This document shows, in pieces, positions 43,691 through 57,100 of a DNA stretch of 64,000 bases. The notes beneath the pieces are model-generated. The model worked only from the letters and a program-made list of their open reading frames with translations, did not search any database and was not told where the DNA came from. The stretch is from Bactericera cockerelli (lineage: Eukaryota; Arthropoda; Insecta; Hemiptera; Triozidae): NCBI GenBank assembly GCA_024516035.1, contig CM044961.1, forward strand, positions 17,411,756 through 17,475,755, given 5' to 3'. Every line of letters starts with the position of its first letter. Within the stretch, counting starts at the first letter, position 1. Both the position numbers and the translations under genes were made by a program.

Positions 43691-46360
43691 CTGACAGTGC
43701 AATAATAAGTGTACTTTCTGTACTTATTGTACTTAATCTCCCCCAATCTCGCATCAGCTGATCACAGATTAAGGATTTCTCCTCACGGCTTGTTCTTATT
43801 TCTCCTCCAATCTTAACCCGACGTTTTCGTCAGATCGAGATCAACGCCATTTTGAAATCAAGTTGACTTTGAGGTTGACCTTCAGCAGATCTTTATTATT
43901 TGTTTATGTTTTCATAAATTTTCATTAAATAAACTTTTTTGATTTTCTATCGATGACTAGGTTACTTTAACTAGTTTAGGTATAAGGTTCTAGTTTTAAT
44001 TTTGAGCCAGATTTAAGATTAGGAATTGTACAGGTATCAAAGTTCATTGTTGATATTGAAAGTACCTTTTATTAACATCCTCAATTTACATATTTCGCCG
44101 AGAATGAATGCATAATGTACAGAATGCTAGCTCGAGTTTCCCCTTTGCATTACCTTTATTAATCTCAAGTGTACATTTGTTCTACATCTGGAAAGCAAGA
44201 CGCTGTGTAGTAAGGACAATCACGTCTGAGAAATTCTCATGAAAAAAATCAAGGCAGTTTTCAATTTACAAGAGAGCACTGGTTCAAGCTGCAGTGATCG
44301 TTAACTCTGCTGTTTGTTGAATGCACCAAATTTTCTGAACAGTCTATGGAATAGTAACTTGATTTACATCAAAATTTGAGAAAAAGTAGGTAATGAAACT
44401 CTCGCAGAAATCTATATAGTCATAATAAGGTATTCAGATAGTTCAAATTTCCAATTCTATGAAATATTCTTATCAATCCTTATCAGTAATCTTTATTTAC
44501 ATTTCACTGTGAGAAGCTCCCCCTAATTTAAGTTTCTCTGATTATCGCTAGAGCGCGTCGAGGCGTTCTGATCTCTACAGATTGGGGGAGATTAAGTACA
44601 GAAAATACACTTATTCTCTTTATCTCTCCCAATGAAAAAGTAATGGACCCACCTCAAACTTCAATTCACTACATTGAACCGATTACACGAACAATAGATA
44701 ACTGGTTTTTTACAATAATTACAGGATAGTTTTACTGAAATAAAGTTTCTGAAATTCTTCAGGATTATGTGAATAACCTCGTAGTATTAATATAATTCCT
44801 CAGAGGTTATATCAGGTTTACATTCAGTTTGAATTCTATTTTTAGCAATCGCACTATTGAAATACGAGGGTCGGAATGACCTCAATATAGCTGTTAACCG
44901 TTACGATTTTGATTCTAAGAGACTATTGCCCTCTTTGTACACAAATATCCTTAACCTCAATATCTTGGTTGAATTAACCTTCAGGTTCGGGTAGAAAAGA
45001 ATAACGTGTCCTAGCTAGAGTCATTGTGGAGGTGCCAAATTTTTGCCCTTGAGTAATTATTGGGCGCCCCGAATACTGTTTCCGCCTCATGGACCTCATG
45101 ATTCCTTTATTCTATATCCTTAGTCCTTACATACCTTCTTTCTACATTAAATTTATATACTGTACCTATACTATTATTTTCACCTTGGAAGGAACTCAAG
45201 AACATAATATTCAATGTTTGGAGGTCCCTTGGGAAGACCGTGAATTATATGTCTTCATTTTTATACATATACCTATCAATCATTAGTTTGATTGATATAC
45301 AAAGTTCATTACATCATCTTGATTCTATAGGCCCAGGGCATCTATACGTAATAATTATCATCAATAGGTACATTCTATTTATGAATAGCAATTAAAATCT
45401 TTCAGACCAACCTATTATATATTATGTATGTAGAGTACATGACGGCTACAAATTGACCAGTTGCGGATTGAGAGACTTTCCCATTTCCCAACTGATGCCA
45501 GAATAAGGTACGGCATATTAATGTATGATTCTGATGACGTCACAAACCAACGCCACCGTACTCTACTTCATCTGTGGATCAGAAATCATAACATTTCATA
45601 AACATAAATACCTTACAAGGTCCTTGAAGTTCAGATTTATTGCACGGGTGGACACGTTACGGTCTTTCCGTATCAATTACCGTCGGTACAAAGTATATTA
45701 GAGCAGCTGTTACCAGGATTACCTTCTAAGGATTGGTAGCTTGTTCAAGGAGAGCCTATTAAAGTCTTGTGAATTAGAATGAAATTTAAATATTGTATAA
45801 GGTATTCACAGAAAACAGTATTTTCTACCCACGGCAAGAAATTCCGCGTAAAAATAAAATTTCAATTTTAAATTATGTACCCATGTTCGTGGAACGAATT
45901 TCCTCCAGTGGAATATGGCCACGTTATCTCTTTCGTGTAGACGTTCCGTATTTGGTGTTCACGGAATTCGAGTAACATTTCTTGGAATTGGAGCGAACCT
46001 CACTCGGATAGTTTTGGTAACATACTGGCTGGCTCTTACCTAATTATGGCTCAAATGTTGATATACATACACACATACATACATATATTCATTTGTTCAT
46101 ACTCAAGGTGATTCTGAGAAGTTTGGACCGGCTCAGGTTTGGCTGCGCCACACGCGTGTGTAGGTTCAGTGATAATTAATTCTAGGTACTGTTAGTGTTA
46201 GTGGATGTAACATCTGCACTCTTCACTCATGAACCTGAGTTGAGTTTCATTTCGACAGAGAACTTTATTCCCACGTTAGTAGATATAATTATGTTTCTTC
46301 ATCCCTTTTTTTGTATTCTATTGTCTTGTACTCTATTTCATTCATCATGCAATACTTGTT
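43691..46360. other. intergenic sequence with a STAT-like cluster
   Basis: TTCGTGGAA (45886), TTCACGGAA (45958) and TTCTTGGAA (45979) fall within 102 bp. No gene is recognised. Confidence 0.45.
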
Positions 46361-46480
46361 TCCGGCCCTGCCCAGGCTGGGTGAGGTTAATGTGGATAGT
46401 GGTAGCCTGGTACAAGTCCCAGCGAATGGAGGGTAAAAGCGCCCGCCCAAATCCAGGACGTTAAATCAAATAGAATCGTT
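46361..46480 (+). repeat. core-C fragment without a head
   Basis: TTCCGGCCCTGCCCAGGCTGG, GTGAGGTTAATGTGGATAG, CCAGCGAATGGAGGGTAAAA, CCAGGACGTTAAATCAAATAG. The S4-type 3' end shows it derives from an S4 element. Confidence 0.75.
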
Positions 46481-46833
46481 TGCGTTGTAGGGGCATCAGC
46501 CTTTGAATGGATGAGGAGTCCCAGAACCAAACAACCTCAACTATAAGGAAGAGGTTGGCAATACCAACTCGAAGTAGGTTTGAGAAAAAGTGAAGTGAAA
46601 GAAGAGGAAAAAGCAAATTAGACAATGTGCTTCAATCAGCTTTTAATTAAAAAAACGCTTAAAAACGAGGTTAACTTTTCCTTCCTGAGCTTTACAAGTT
46701 TGTCTCTGTGCATAGGCTGCTATTATTGAGTTTTCCAAGTACATACATACACGAGTGAAATGATTATTTAGATAATGGTTTAGGCTTTTAAAATAAATTT
46801 GATTGGATTTTGTCACCTGGGTTATATGTTACA

Positions 46834-47036
46834 CTACGTTTGCCCGTGCTTTGCAACGGAACTAATTCAATTTCTAAGCATGGCCGATGCGGGACAGCAT
46901 GCCTTTTAAACTTTAATTTGGACAAAGCGATATGGTTTTGGGGTCATTTGAACATTTTCGCTATCTCTACCGTTGCTAAACACTCCGCAAAAACAAACAT
47001 GTAGTAGTAGTAGTATCCTTTTTCTGTTTATTTAGG
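46834..47036 (-). mobile_element. decayed Helitron relative
   Basis: It follows 16264-16527 in order (CGTTTGCCCGTGCTTTGCAAC, GGACAAAGCGA, ATGGTTTTGGGG, CTATCTCTACCGTT, TCCTTTTTCTGTTTAT) with many small deletions. The CTAG end has become CTAC. Confidence 0.7.
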
Positions 47037-47567
47037 ATATCCCACTGCAGAACACTTAATTACACCCTCTTCCCTCTCCCAAATTAGGCTAAATTCGTTA
47101 TTGCAGGAAGCATAACCACGGACGCGACATCCCTCACGTGCAAAACACTCGCGAGAGATAAAATTCAATTAAAATAAATGTCGGAACCAAACCATAATTG
47201 GTAATTCCTGGAAACTCTGCTACCGATATATGTTCTTGGTGTGGGAAACTCGCAAATTGATTCCGTGAAACTAGCATCACTATTACACGGTGGAACTGTG
47301 ACCGGACTCCGCGATGTGATAGTAAGTGATGACCCTGTGTTCCGAGAATACGAACGCCAATTTGCAGCTGTGGAAAATTGATTAGAATTTGATTGCTGTT
47401 TTTTACTGACAGTGTAATTTTCGTGCTCACGAGATAGTGCGAGAAAAGCGCCGACATCAGGTTTAAAAAGATAACTGATTTTGTTATCATATTTATATTT
47501 TTTTTATTGTGGACAAAGGTGAGATTTCAAGTTTGAAATTAAGTTTATTGTAATCACAGTCATAAGG
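47037..47567. other. intergenic sequence with one TTCCTGGAA
   Basis: TTCCTGGAA at 47205-47213. The minus-strand ORF 47134-47490 shows no domain. Confidence 0.4.
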
Positions 47568-47680
47568 TAACCAGTAGCTTGTATTTTGGAGGTCGCGGTT
47601 TCAAGTCCCAAGTTCAGCAAAAATTTAGTAGAGCGAGTTTTAAGGTAGTTGTGAATACACAAAATATGATAAATTGATAA
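47568..47680 (+). repeat. S3 SINE, partial
   Basis: CAGTAGCTTGTATTTTGGAGGTCG skips part of the head. A GGTTTCAAGTCCC box B and TTTAGTAGAGCGAGTTTTAAGG tail follow. Confidence 0.7.
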
Positions 47681-50135
47681 CAGTCATTAGCGAACCCGGA
47701 GAAATCGCACCACCCTTGGTATAGTTTTTAGAACTCGTAAAAATATCAGCACCGACGCGCGACGATAGAACTCCTGTAAACAACAGCTTTCACAATTACT
47801 ACAAACACAATAATAATATTGCAAAACTCATTATCTTTCGCAATTTTACGAGTCTTTTGTTCGCCATTTCAGCTTGCAAAAGTTAAGTGCACTTTTCATT
47901 TAAGGCTATCGCTAAGCTCATTTATGATTCCTATGGTATCCATATCTTCATTTTGAAATCAAATGATCAACTTTCTATTTTGCATTATTGTAGATTTCGT
48001 CTTGCTATGTACACTTGCATTTCGCCTCGTCTCAAATTAGGAATCGCCATTAGCAAGTTCAATTCACATCGAACTTTTATCTTTTTGCACAGGTGAATAA
48101 ATAGGTACCAAGAATCCCATAATTCTTCTTCTAACACAGCATGTATAGATTGTGTACATAGCATCTGGTCTATTTATACACATGTGTGTTCTGCGGTGCA
48201 AATAGGACATTGCCATTTTCAGCCTATGAAAGCAATCAAGCGGTGCCTACCTACTTTCATTTCTTCTCGCTTGAGTGCTCCAAACAGCGGGAGAGTTTTA
48301 TTATTTGAGTCCTACATACATGTGACCTCAGGCCGTTTTATTTTCACTAATGAACTGCGAGATGAGAGCGGAGATAGAGCTCAATGATTTATCGATTAAA
48401 TCCACAGGCCAATTTGTTCGAATTTGGTATTCGATACGTAGGAGAGAAGGGATACTCTAATTAAGTCGGTATGAACGATTACATCAGGCCTGTTTTTAGA
48501 TAGCTCGTTAAGACCGCAGCCCTAAAACTTTAATCTACGCCAAAAATTGTTAAGGTGTAATCCGCTTTTTGAACGGCATGCGAAAAAACGTTCAATTTAT
48601 TTTATATCCGAAATTTTATTCGGCGAAATTCAATGAGAATGTGAAAGTATCTAAATGTAATTCGCACAATGCAGACTAGTAGGCGCTTTTTTATGTAAAA
48701 AAATAAATAAGAGAATGAATGATTGGTTTATTGATGCAAATAGGAGGACCATTCGAATTAATAAACTATGATAATACCTACATATATAAAAAGTAGAAAA
48801 AATGATAAATATAAATTAATATTACATCGAAAGAGGACGAATACTTATGACTAAAAAAGAAGAAGAAAAGTGTGGTCCGACACATGCATTTTTGCACAAG
48901 AGGACCACATCAACTTACCATTTCATATAAACAAAATTTTTTTGTAAATATGTGTGTGATAAAATAAATTAAGTACTTAAAAAAATAAAGTACCTAACAT
49001 TCTATATAATAAATTATAACAGTTTCCTAAGTATGCTTTCAAATCACTAGGAAGCATGGTAAAAAATATTCCAATGTACATTTATTATAAATTTATATTA
49101 TATTAAAAATGCAGGAGTACCCTCAAGGGACACCACTAAAAAGCAAGCACTCATAAGTTCGGGCCTGGGTGTCAACATCACAAACAGGTACTTATTTGCA
49201 ACAGACCATCAATGCAGTTTTCGAATTAAAATCTGTACCAGCTGAAGCGAGTGCCCATTATTCAGATTAATACACTGGAGTTTGCTTGTCCTTTACATCA
49301 AAGTTGATTTACTATGGGTGTGTGTGATTTTGACCTTTGTTCAAAATGTATTCAGACTGAACTTTAAATACATTCGTTTGATGAATCGATATGTTATTAT
49401 ACTGTTCGTTTCTCTCTGGTACTTTTAATGTCCTTTTTGCCTTTTCAGTCGTTAGATTAATTAAGAATTTAAATCCTCATGATCATAAAAAATATGTTTG
49501 GAGTCATCATTAAACGGATTACATTATCGATGATTCGAATTTAGCGATAACTTTGTCGCAGTAATTCAAGCAACGGAAAACGCTTTCTCTTCCATATAAT
49601 CCAATGTTTTTGATTATTACTTGTGAAATTTTTGTCTGTTATTTTTACGAGGTTTTGAGGCAATTCCTGATTAATGAGGAGTCCACAGCCGATGTTTTCT
49701 CTCTTGGTATTAAACATTCAGTACATTCACACCCGTATGTATAGGTTATAGCTACTATTATTAATATGATAATTTATTTTATTCTTCACATCAATCGAGT
49801 AATTTTAGAGAAGGAATTTATTTTATTTCATTTTGCATTTCTTCACTTAAAATTCTCTGAAAGTACAATATCTGTTGTACTTTTACTTTTTGGTTTCGAC
49901 CAGTGTGATTATGATCACCACTGTGACATGATAGACACCTTTCCTAAAATAAAAATTTCCTGACTATCGGAGGTAAGCCATCTGCTTCGTGTGTCTGTTG
50001 TTGAAGTGATCCTGAAGCATGCTACTTGTTGCTTTAGTTTAGTGGGGTCATGGTCTGCCCTTGAATAAATTTCCAGCGAATATAAAAGAATTGATCATAT
50101 AAAAGTTGTGTTCATCATTATTTAAAAAAAAAAGT
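47681..50135. other. intergenic sequence, nothing recognised
   Basis: AT-rich, no supported exon, RNA or repeat. Confidence 0.45.
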
Positions 50136-50275
50136 TTTAAAGTTATCACATATTTGTGTTAATTATTTTCATAATATCACAACTACTCAAACTCACCTTA
50201 TTAAAAATCACTGTTTGGACTCGATCCACCAACCTCCAGGTTACGAGTCCGCCGGCTGACCAGTCGAACCACTAT
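50136..50275 (-). mobile_element. S3 SINE, diverged
   Basis: The minus strand: AACCTGGAGGTTGGTGGATCGAGTCC, then TAAGGTGAGTTTGAGTAGTTG, TGATATT and TTAACACAAATATG. Confidence 0.75.
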
Positions 50276-50607
50276 AAGGTCCACTTGTAGTGAATGTATT
50301 AAAATTATGTACAAACTGCTCTGTCCTTTCTGTACTAGAAGGGAAATGAGGAAAGTTCAAGACCAACATATGCAATAATTACTATGGGACCTTCAATAAT
50401 GTATCCTCCAGTGATTGCGGAGTATTTGTATAATATGCAGTGAGTAAGCTACCTGATAATTAATTACCTGTAATATTTTGTGCTCGTGACATTGCTAATA
50501 TATTACTCAGAATATGACTTACTTGCAAGCTTTGTCGCATGCTTTGAAATAATTGCGTAAAAAAACCCCCCTTACGCCTACCTCAACTACCTATGGGTTG
50601 AAGTAAT

Positions 50608-50796
50608 AATAGCATATTGTCTTATTCATACTGCCCAACAAAAAAATTTTCTATCAGAAAGCCCAAGACGTATTAGGTATTACCTATATGGTCAAAATCT
50701 CAACGGGAGGATAACTTGTCCTGTGTCCCTGCTGAGTTTTTTACTCGCGACCTTTGGCTTACCAGACCAACACCTTGACCACTGAGCTACCGGGAC
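50608..50796 (-). mobile_element. S2 SINE, diverged
   Basis: The minus strand GTCCCGGTAGCTCAGTGGTC, AAGGTGTTGGTCTGG and a mutated box-B region, then ACAAGTTATCCTCCC and a tail with GGGCAGTATGAATAAG. Confidence 0.8.
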
Positions 50797-50861
50797 ATAA
50801 TTATGGGGCATGTAGGTCTGGACAAGGTAGAATGGAAGAAGAAGGTATGAACTTATAAAGC

Positions 50862-51066
50862 ATAATAATAATATCGCCTTATTTATACTGCCCGATTAAG
50901 ACTATTAAAGTCCCATTATTCCAGCAGTAAGCCCAAGACATATTATTATGTGGTAAAAATCCCAAATGGGAGGATAACTTGTCATGTCCCGGCTGGGTTT
51001 CGAACCCACGACATCTGGAGTCGTTGGATTCCCAGAGTGCTGCCTTTACCACTGAGCTACCGGGAC
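50862..51066 (-). mobile_element. S2 SINE, full-length
   Basis: Clean S2 copy: GTCCCGGTAGCTCAGTGGT, GGGTTCGAAACCCAGCCGGGAC, ATGACAAGTTATCCTCCC, CAGTATAAATAAGGCGATA and a (TTA)n end. Its tail start lies only ~65 bp from the head of the preceding S2, in the same orientation. Confidence 0.88.
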
Positions 51067-53029
51067 AGACAACAATTTACAATTGAAACTCACTGTTTTC
51101 TCGCAACTCTCTCCATCCCTGGTCTCGACAGCTTCTTATCTCGGGTCACGCGATAAGGACACGTTTCTCACTTGACCTGCCCCACCCTGTATGATATAAC
51201 AAGAGATAATAATTGCCGCATTATCAGTGAATTCTCATTACTATGAATGGGCAATAATTACGCGCTCTAGTGCCTCGGTAATGGGTGACTGATTACCTTG
51301 CTGATTTCTGCACGACCTTGGTGAAACTAGTAGACCGACAGGTTCACACCAGTCCTGATGCTGCTCACGGGAGGAAAGGCAACTTTTTATCAAAGTCAGT
51401 TTTAATTTGGTTTATCCTCATTGAAGTTACTGACATCGCAATTGACTGTTTCTTGGTAACAATAGAAAGTAATGGAATGTCTATTAAGTCGAACCAGCTC
51501 GATTCCAGGAAAGAGTTTTTACTTGTCATTGGCGTGAAATTTGGAATCGAGATGAATGCCTAGATCAAAGAGTAGATCTAGATAGGTAAAAAGGCCTCCT
51601 AAATGTAGGTAGGTAGGTGTACAAGTATTTCTGAGCTGTTCAGTCTATTAGATTTCGCTTTACATGTCAAGTAAATGAAGATTGTGTAATGTGAAGACCT
51701 GAAGACCTTTAACAAGTTTAACATCGAATAAGAAAAATGTACGAGTATTTTATTAATATAAAATTTATACATTGAAAATGAGCCAGAAATAGTTATCAGT
51801 CAGACTTTCATATTTTTTCTCCTAAAAATTGTGGGTTAACAGCATGCTAAAAATTTCAATAAATTTGGGCAGAAATCATTTTCATTATCATACCACAACC
51901 ATTACAACAATAAATTATTTAATCAGATTACCTCACATTCTATAGTTCTATGTAATCTAACAATGGCTGAATGTTTGAAAACCCTAGGATTTTTGCAGAA
52001 TCCACTTAAAGCTAAAAGCTGGCCGAGATTGCCAAGAATAGACCAGCATCCTTTATCCTTTGAGTTTCGTGGAATCGGATCGCCGCAGTGGCGAGCAATG
52101 CTCTGCCTATCCTGCCGGTACGGCGTGTGTAAACTTGTTGAAATTCAAACAATAACCTCACGTTAGCGTGGCATTGTTACCAGGAAACAGGAATTAAGTT
52201 GGATAATCGCTGAAACCAGGCTCGAAGCTACGCGGAGGCTCCTCTTCAGGATTTCAGGAAAACTCATTTTTATTATTATTATTATAGGTGTCTCGTACTG
52301 TACATGAAATCTGGTTTGTCTATTTCATCTAATAAATTTAGAACTTCCAATCAGTATAATATCTGAATACGCAAAGATTAATGTGTAAAATTCAAAGGAG
52401 CCTTCCCCAAAAAATGTTCGAAATTTTAAATGTACATTGTACATAGTTGCCACAGGATTTTCAGGACACTAAAGTTATTTCAATCTTCGTGGTTGTTGTC
52501 CTTCAACCCTCAGTGTACAGATTTCAGAAAACCAATCAAATGTATTATGCAGTTGACTTATTAAATCAGATCTAGGTAATACAAAAGAAAAAGTTGAACT
52601 TACACAATATAGGTATGATGAGTTTGATCAGTATTGAATAGTTCGATTTCAAAAGATGATTTCTATCAGCCCTAGAATTTTGGTTACATCACGTAGCTTC
52701 CCTCTGTATAACAGTAGATAGTTGAAAGCCTACACAGTGAGTTGAAATGAGCCCTTGTTGTACCTCGGCTGCCCCCCTTGTCACCTGAGTATTGGCCCTG
52801 CCCGCCGGTAGCTACTAAGGATTCTCTACTGGGAACCGAGTTTCCTTTCGATGTAATAATGGAAATAATGGAAGCTTAATTGCTTTCTGGGAAAAGTTGT
52901 CGCTCTGTGTGGCTCTTGCGAACAATTCCCTGGAATGTCATTCAGGCGTCCGACTTGATTTCAGAACTTCTTTCTCTCCTTGTGATCCTTGTCTCCGCTC
53001 ATCTTGGTCTGAGTAATGACGGAGATTAA
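51067..53029. other. intergenic sequence, no recognised exon
   Basis: TTCCAGGAA at 51503-51511. ORFs at 51285-51563 and 51963-52166 have no recognisable domain or splice context. Confidence 0.4.
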
Positions 53030-53260
53030 ACTGGTAGTCAAGTGGTTAACGCGCTGGTGCTAGTCTGGTAATCCAGGTAGCGCAGGGATCCGTTGGTTCA
53101 AATCCCATCCAGTGCATGAATTTTCCTCATTAGTTTGAGTTTGTGACCACATAGTATTAAGACTCTGAGGGTTAGGTGGTAGAAAATGCTTTTAGCATTA
53201 ACCTCGCATGGTGGTTACCTTCCACTAAAGAGTGTTATTATTATTATTATTAATAAATGT
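53030..53260 (+). mobile_element. S1 SINE, full-length
   Basis: GGTAGTCAAGTGGTTAACGCG, GTCTGGTAATCCAGGTAGCG, box B GGTTCAAATCCCATCCAGTG, then TCATTAGTTTGAGTTTGTGACC, the GGTTACCTTCCACTAAAGAG end and (TTA)n. Confidence 0.88.
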
Positions 53261-54227
53261 GATCTATGTAATGTGTTAGAATAGTAATATCGCAAAGTAA
53301 TAATTAAGTAATCAATGTGATCTAGGTAGGTAGGTTGTTGTGTTTTTTGTCTAACCCACGATTTCGTAGTAGTGTTTGACGCACAGTATCTTCTCGTATC
53401 AGTAAGTAAAGTTAATGCGGGTTTTTAATATTTGATGATTGTTAAAGTTCATCATGTACTTTCATTATGAATTCTGATAGTTTTTTTGTAGTCAAATTAA
53501 CTTAATAACTCCGAGAATATCTTGTATCTGATTGGAATTATTTTTTACAATTTATATGCCTTCACAAACCTCATAGGTAATTCTTGTCAAAAAATGTTTA
53601 TTACTGTAATATAAATAAATATTGATATCCTGTCTGTGTATTATGTTAATAGTCTCTTTAGTTTTTATACTTCCGGATGAAATCAATACTTTCTTAATTC
53701 CTACTTTCGGTTGTATATGATTTCAAAAAAATGACCTTCTTATAATTTTATCATTATTTATAAGGTCTGCTTCTTCAACATCTTTTCTCCTATTAATAGT
53801 AGTGATGGTAGAATACGCGAGAGAACGGTGTGTTGTTCCTGGGTCACCCATTGAAATCCAATACACGCCCGAGTATTCTAATTCCAACGCAGTTTTTTCA
53901 CAGACTGATGAATTGAATTCCTGGAATCACGAGGAGGGAATTGTGAAAAAACTCGAATAATAATGTGTAATGAGATTTGAATTCCATGAAATTTCATTTA
54001 GCTGGAGTTGTGTTCTGATAGAGAGGGGAGTTTTCCCCGGAGACATACACATACATACCTAATAGAGCTTCCTGCAGAGCGTTTTCTCTAGAATTATGCG
54101 ACTGATATCATTTGGATTCTAATGTAATTTTATTTTCTCATTTTGTATGAAAAAAGAAATCCTCGAATAGGCAGGTTATATTTAAACACCTGTAAGTTTT
54201 ATTATTATGTATTCCTATCCGACCTGG
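53261..54227. other. intergenic sequence with two STAT-like sites
   Basis: TTCCTGGAA (53918-53926) and TTCCATGAA (53982-53990), 64 bp apart. No gene seen. Confidence 0.45.
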
Positions 54228-54365
54228 TTGCAGGCATTTCAGTGAAATACTTACAATTAACACTGCGAAACCGACCTCAGTAGCTTGATCGATAAGGCGG
54301 CCGACTTGTAACCTCGAGGTCGGAGGTTCAAGTCCTGGTTACAGCGTAGATTTAGTTAAGCAAAT
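54228..54365. repeat. S4 3' tail (minus) abutting an S3 SINE (plus)
   Basis: GACCTGGTTGCAGGCATTTCAG and TTAACACTGCG are the reverse of an S4 end (to ~54266). They are followed directly by ACCGACCTCAGTAGCTTGAT and the S3 head with box B GGTTCAAGTCC. Confidence 0.8.
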
Positions 54366-56035
54366 TTACTACACAATTTTAAAGTGGTCCTTGTCTTGAT
54401 AACTCACGTGAGGTATAATCCCCATCAAGGCCGGGTGAGTCACTATCTGAGGCGTCTCTGTGTCTGAGAAAGAGCGCTGTATTGTTCATGCATTGATCGC
54501 TATCTATTGAGTCATTGAATTACCTCATGATCACAGATTAGCTATGGATTATAATGCAGACTATTAGAAGACTTACACGTATAATACCTAAGTGTACCTA
54601 CCGGCCATACTCTACATTCTATACAAAATACAATAAGTAGGCACTGAAACGGCTTGTTCAATACATAGTGAATATAGAACCTCTAAAGCTTTAAATAAAA
54701 ATTGTGAAAATAGAATGATTTAATCTAACTAATAAGTTATCTGCAAAAATTTCTGCAACGTCAAAAAACTTGAAACATAGGTTAGGTACAATATGAAGAA
54801 AATTTAATCATAATTTTGTCACTTGGAGGGCAAATGTTGCCACTAAGGCATCATTAACTGCTTTTTAGGATAGCTACTGCATAATTATGTTTACCAAGTG
54901 TATTGAAAGAAAAAAAAAAGAAAAAAAAAAACAGAAAAAAAAAATGGTGAGTAAATATTTTCCCCTGAAATGTCCTTATGAGCTTATGACACTGATTCCC
55001 TTTTGTCTACTTTGCAACAGCTGGGTCTAGCCTAGACCCTTGCGCCACTCGTGTGACCCTTTTCACTTTTCTCGTCCTATATCTCATCTGAATACCAGAA
55101 TTCCAAGAAGGTCACCAACATCTGCTGACCGAGAGGGCAGCTTTTAATATTCTACCTGGAAATATTGAGTTCTACCAAAACATAATATTCATCATGGCCT
55201 CCGGATTAGTGGGGTGTTCTTGGGTCCTTATAATTTATTCTCACAAATCCAAATTTAATCAAAAAAGGAGAAAAGGGACGTTGCGATCCCTAATCGAGTA
55301 TGCCATTGTGAAGGTTTTAGTGCAAGAGAAAGGGATTCAGAGAGCGGATTTTATACCAGGGACTTGATCAGAGTTGAATATTGCTTTTTTATCCCTTGAT
55401 GAAACAAACTTGTGCTCAATATGTTAGGACTGTTGATATTTTGATGAATATAGTCTTTCCAGAAAAAGAAGGATCGGTTAGGATTTTATGTATGTTGAGA
55501 TTGTTGAGTAATTTTAAAAGTTTAAAAATAAATGTAAGAAATATACATAGTTATCAGCCTTGGGTTTAGAAAATAATTACATATTATAATTATGTACTTT
55601 TGTAATACGTATATGGTCGTATTTCATGTATTGAACCTTAAAAAAAAAAAAAAAAAATGGTACCTATAAAACAGGTACCGATTTCATCATGAGATTTTAG
55701 AACAACTTTTTCTGCAGACAATTTATATGTCTTTAAAAAAATTATCTTTTTTTTTGACATAAAAAATGTGGCCAGTGAAATTCACGATTTAAATCAGTCC
55801 TTTGTGACAGTGCAATCCATAAGAAAACAATTTAATATTCCATCATCGAGAATTCTAAATGTTAACTAAATCTTTTTATTGTTCCAAAAATTATTACTCA
55901 CGAATAAAGAGTTATTATTGAATACTAATTAATTTTCCAAGTGAGAAGAGTTTTAATTATGGGTGTTCCTCCTGCTAATGATCGACTTGAAATGATTCCT
56001 GGAAGTTAGAAGGAAAAAGGTCACCTTTTATTCTC
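54366..56035. other. intergenic sequence, no recognised exon
   Basis: A-runs near 54909-54943 and 55640-55657. TTCCAAGAA at 55101 and TTCCTGGAA at 55996-56004. Confidence 0.4.
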
Positions 56036-56255
56036 CCTATCTCTCGCTCTCTCTCTCTCCTCTCTCTCCTCTCTCTTTTCTATGTCGTATGATAATAGGA
56101 CAAATTTCCTAGAATTCCACACGGTTATTTATTCTATGAATAAGAGAGAGAGAGAGATAGAGAGAGAGAGAAGGAGAGAGAGAGACCGAGAGACAGATAC
56201 GGAGTAGAACGAGAGAGAAGAAAGAGTTAAAAAGATTGAGAGAGAGAAAAAAAAA
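56036..56255. repeat. (CT)n and (AG)n blocks facing each other
   Basis: CT-rich 56036-56080 and AG-rich 56144-56255 are separated by ~60 bp and can pair as a stem. TTCCTAGAA lies between them at 56106. Confidence 0.85.
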
Positions 56256-56489
56256 GAAGAGTCATTAAAACAAAAGTCAATGTGAAATAAAAAAGTCCAC
56301 CAAAAGAAAGTCAACAAGGGAGAGATTGAGGAATGAAAGGAGAACAGAAGGAAATTTAGGAGATGAGATAAAACTAAACCAAATACTTTCAGATCTCTTA
56401 TTCTTTAGCCAAAACCACCAAACGCCACGAAGTGGCGGTCAAAAGGCCGCCACTGGCGGCACCGATTTTTTTTCAAAAGTGTCGTGCTA

Positions 56490-56592
56490 TGTCCTTTATA
56501 TAATTATGACCTCTGTACCGAATATCAAGTCTCTAGCTTATGCCGTTCTTGAGATATTTTGTTTACAGACCGACAGACAGACACCGACCAAT
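56490..56592 (+). repeat. RU-like motif, second type
   Basis: ACCGAATATCAAGTCTCTAGC, CCGTTCTTGAGATATTTTG and ACAGACCGACAGACAGACAC repeat the RU grammar (A/T motif, 'CCGTT..GAGAT', then a GACA run) without sequence identity to RU. Confidence 0.5.
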
Positions 56593-57038
56593 GCAATGAT
56601 TGAAACTTTGGATTTAAGCTCTGGGGACCCTAAAACGTATTTTGGCACTTAAAAACTGACTATCGAAAATTTTGGGTGATTCCATTACTTTCTTTTCTAT
56701 AAGGAAAGTAAAAATACCTATCCAGAAGACTGAAGAAGAGAATAAAATCTAATTCAAGGAGAAATGGTGTAGGAAAGACGAAACAGTAGAAGAGAGAAAG
56801 ACAGTTGGTAGATAGAGAGGAGAGGAGATAGAGAGAGAGAACACAAATCAATTGAAAGGTGTTCCGAGAAAACAAGGCTTGACAGAATTCGAACATCGCT
56901 TTGTTCGGACCTCTGAGAAGTGAAGAATGGAAGAGAGATGGATTCATGGAACCAAGGCATGGTGGTTTGATTCCCCGAGGCGGCTTGTTATAACACTCGT
57001 TGTGGAAATACTACTTTTAAAATAATATTCACTGTAGT
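56593..57038. other. intergenic sequence with an AG-rich patch
   Basis: GA-rich tract at about 56795-56845. A box-B-like GGTTTGATTCCCCGAGGCG occurs near 56966. No gene. Confidence 0.4.
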
Positions 57039-57100
57039 AAATATACATGTCCGATATTACGGACGCAATACTTCCTCGTGAATCGTACAATTGTGCAAGA
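57039..57100 (+). repeat. RU boundary fragment
   Basis: TACGGACGCAATACTTCCTCGTGAATCGTACAATTGTG resembles the RU left end with substitutions. Confidence 0.5.
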
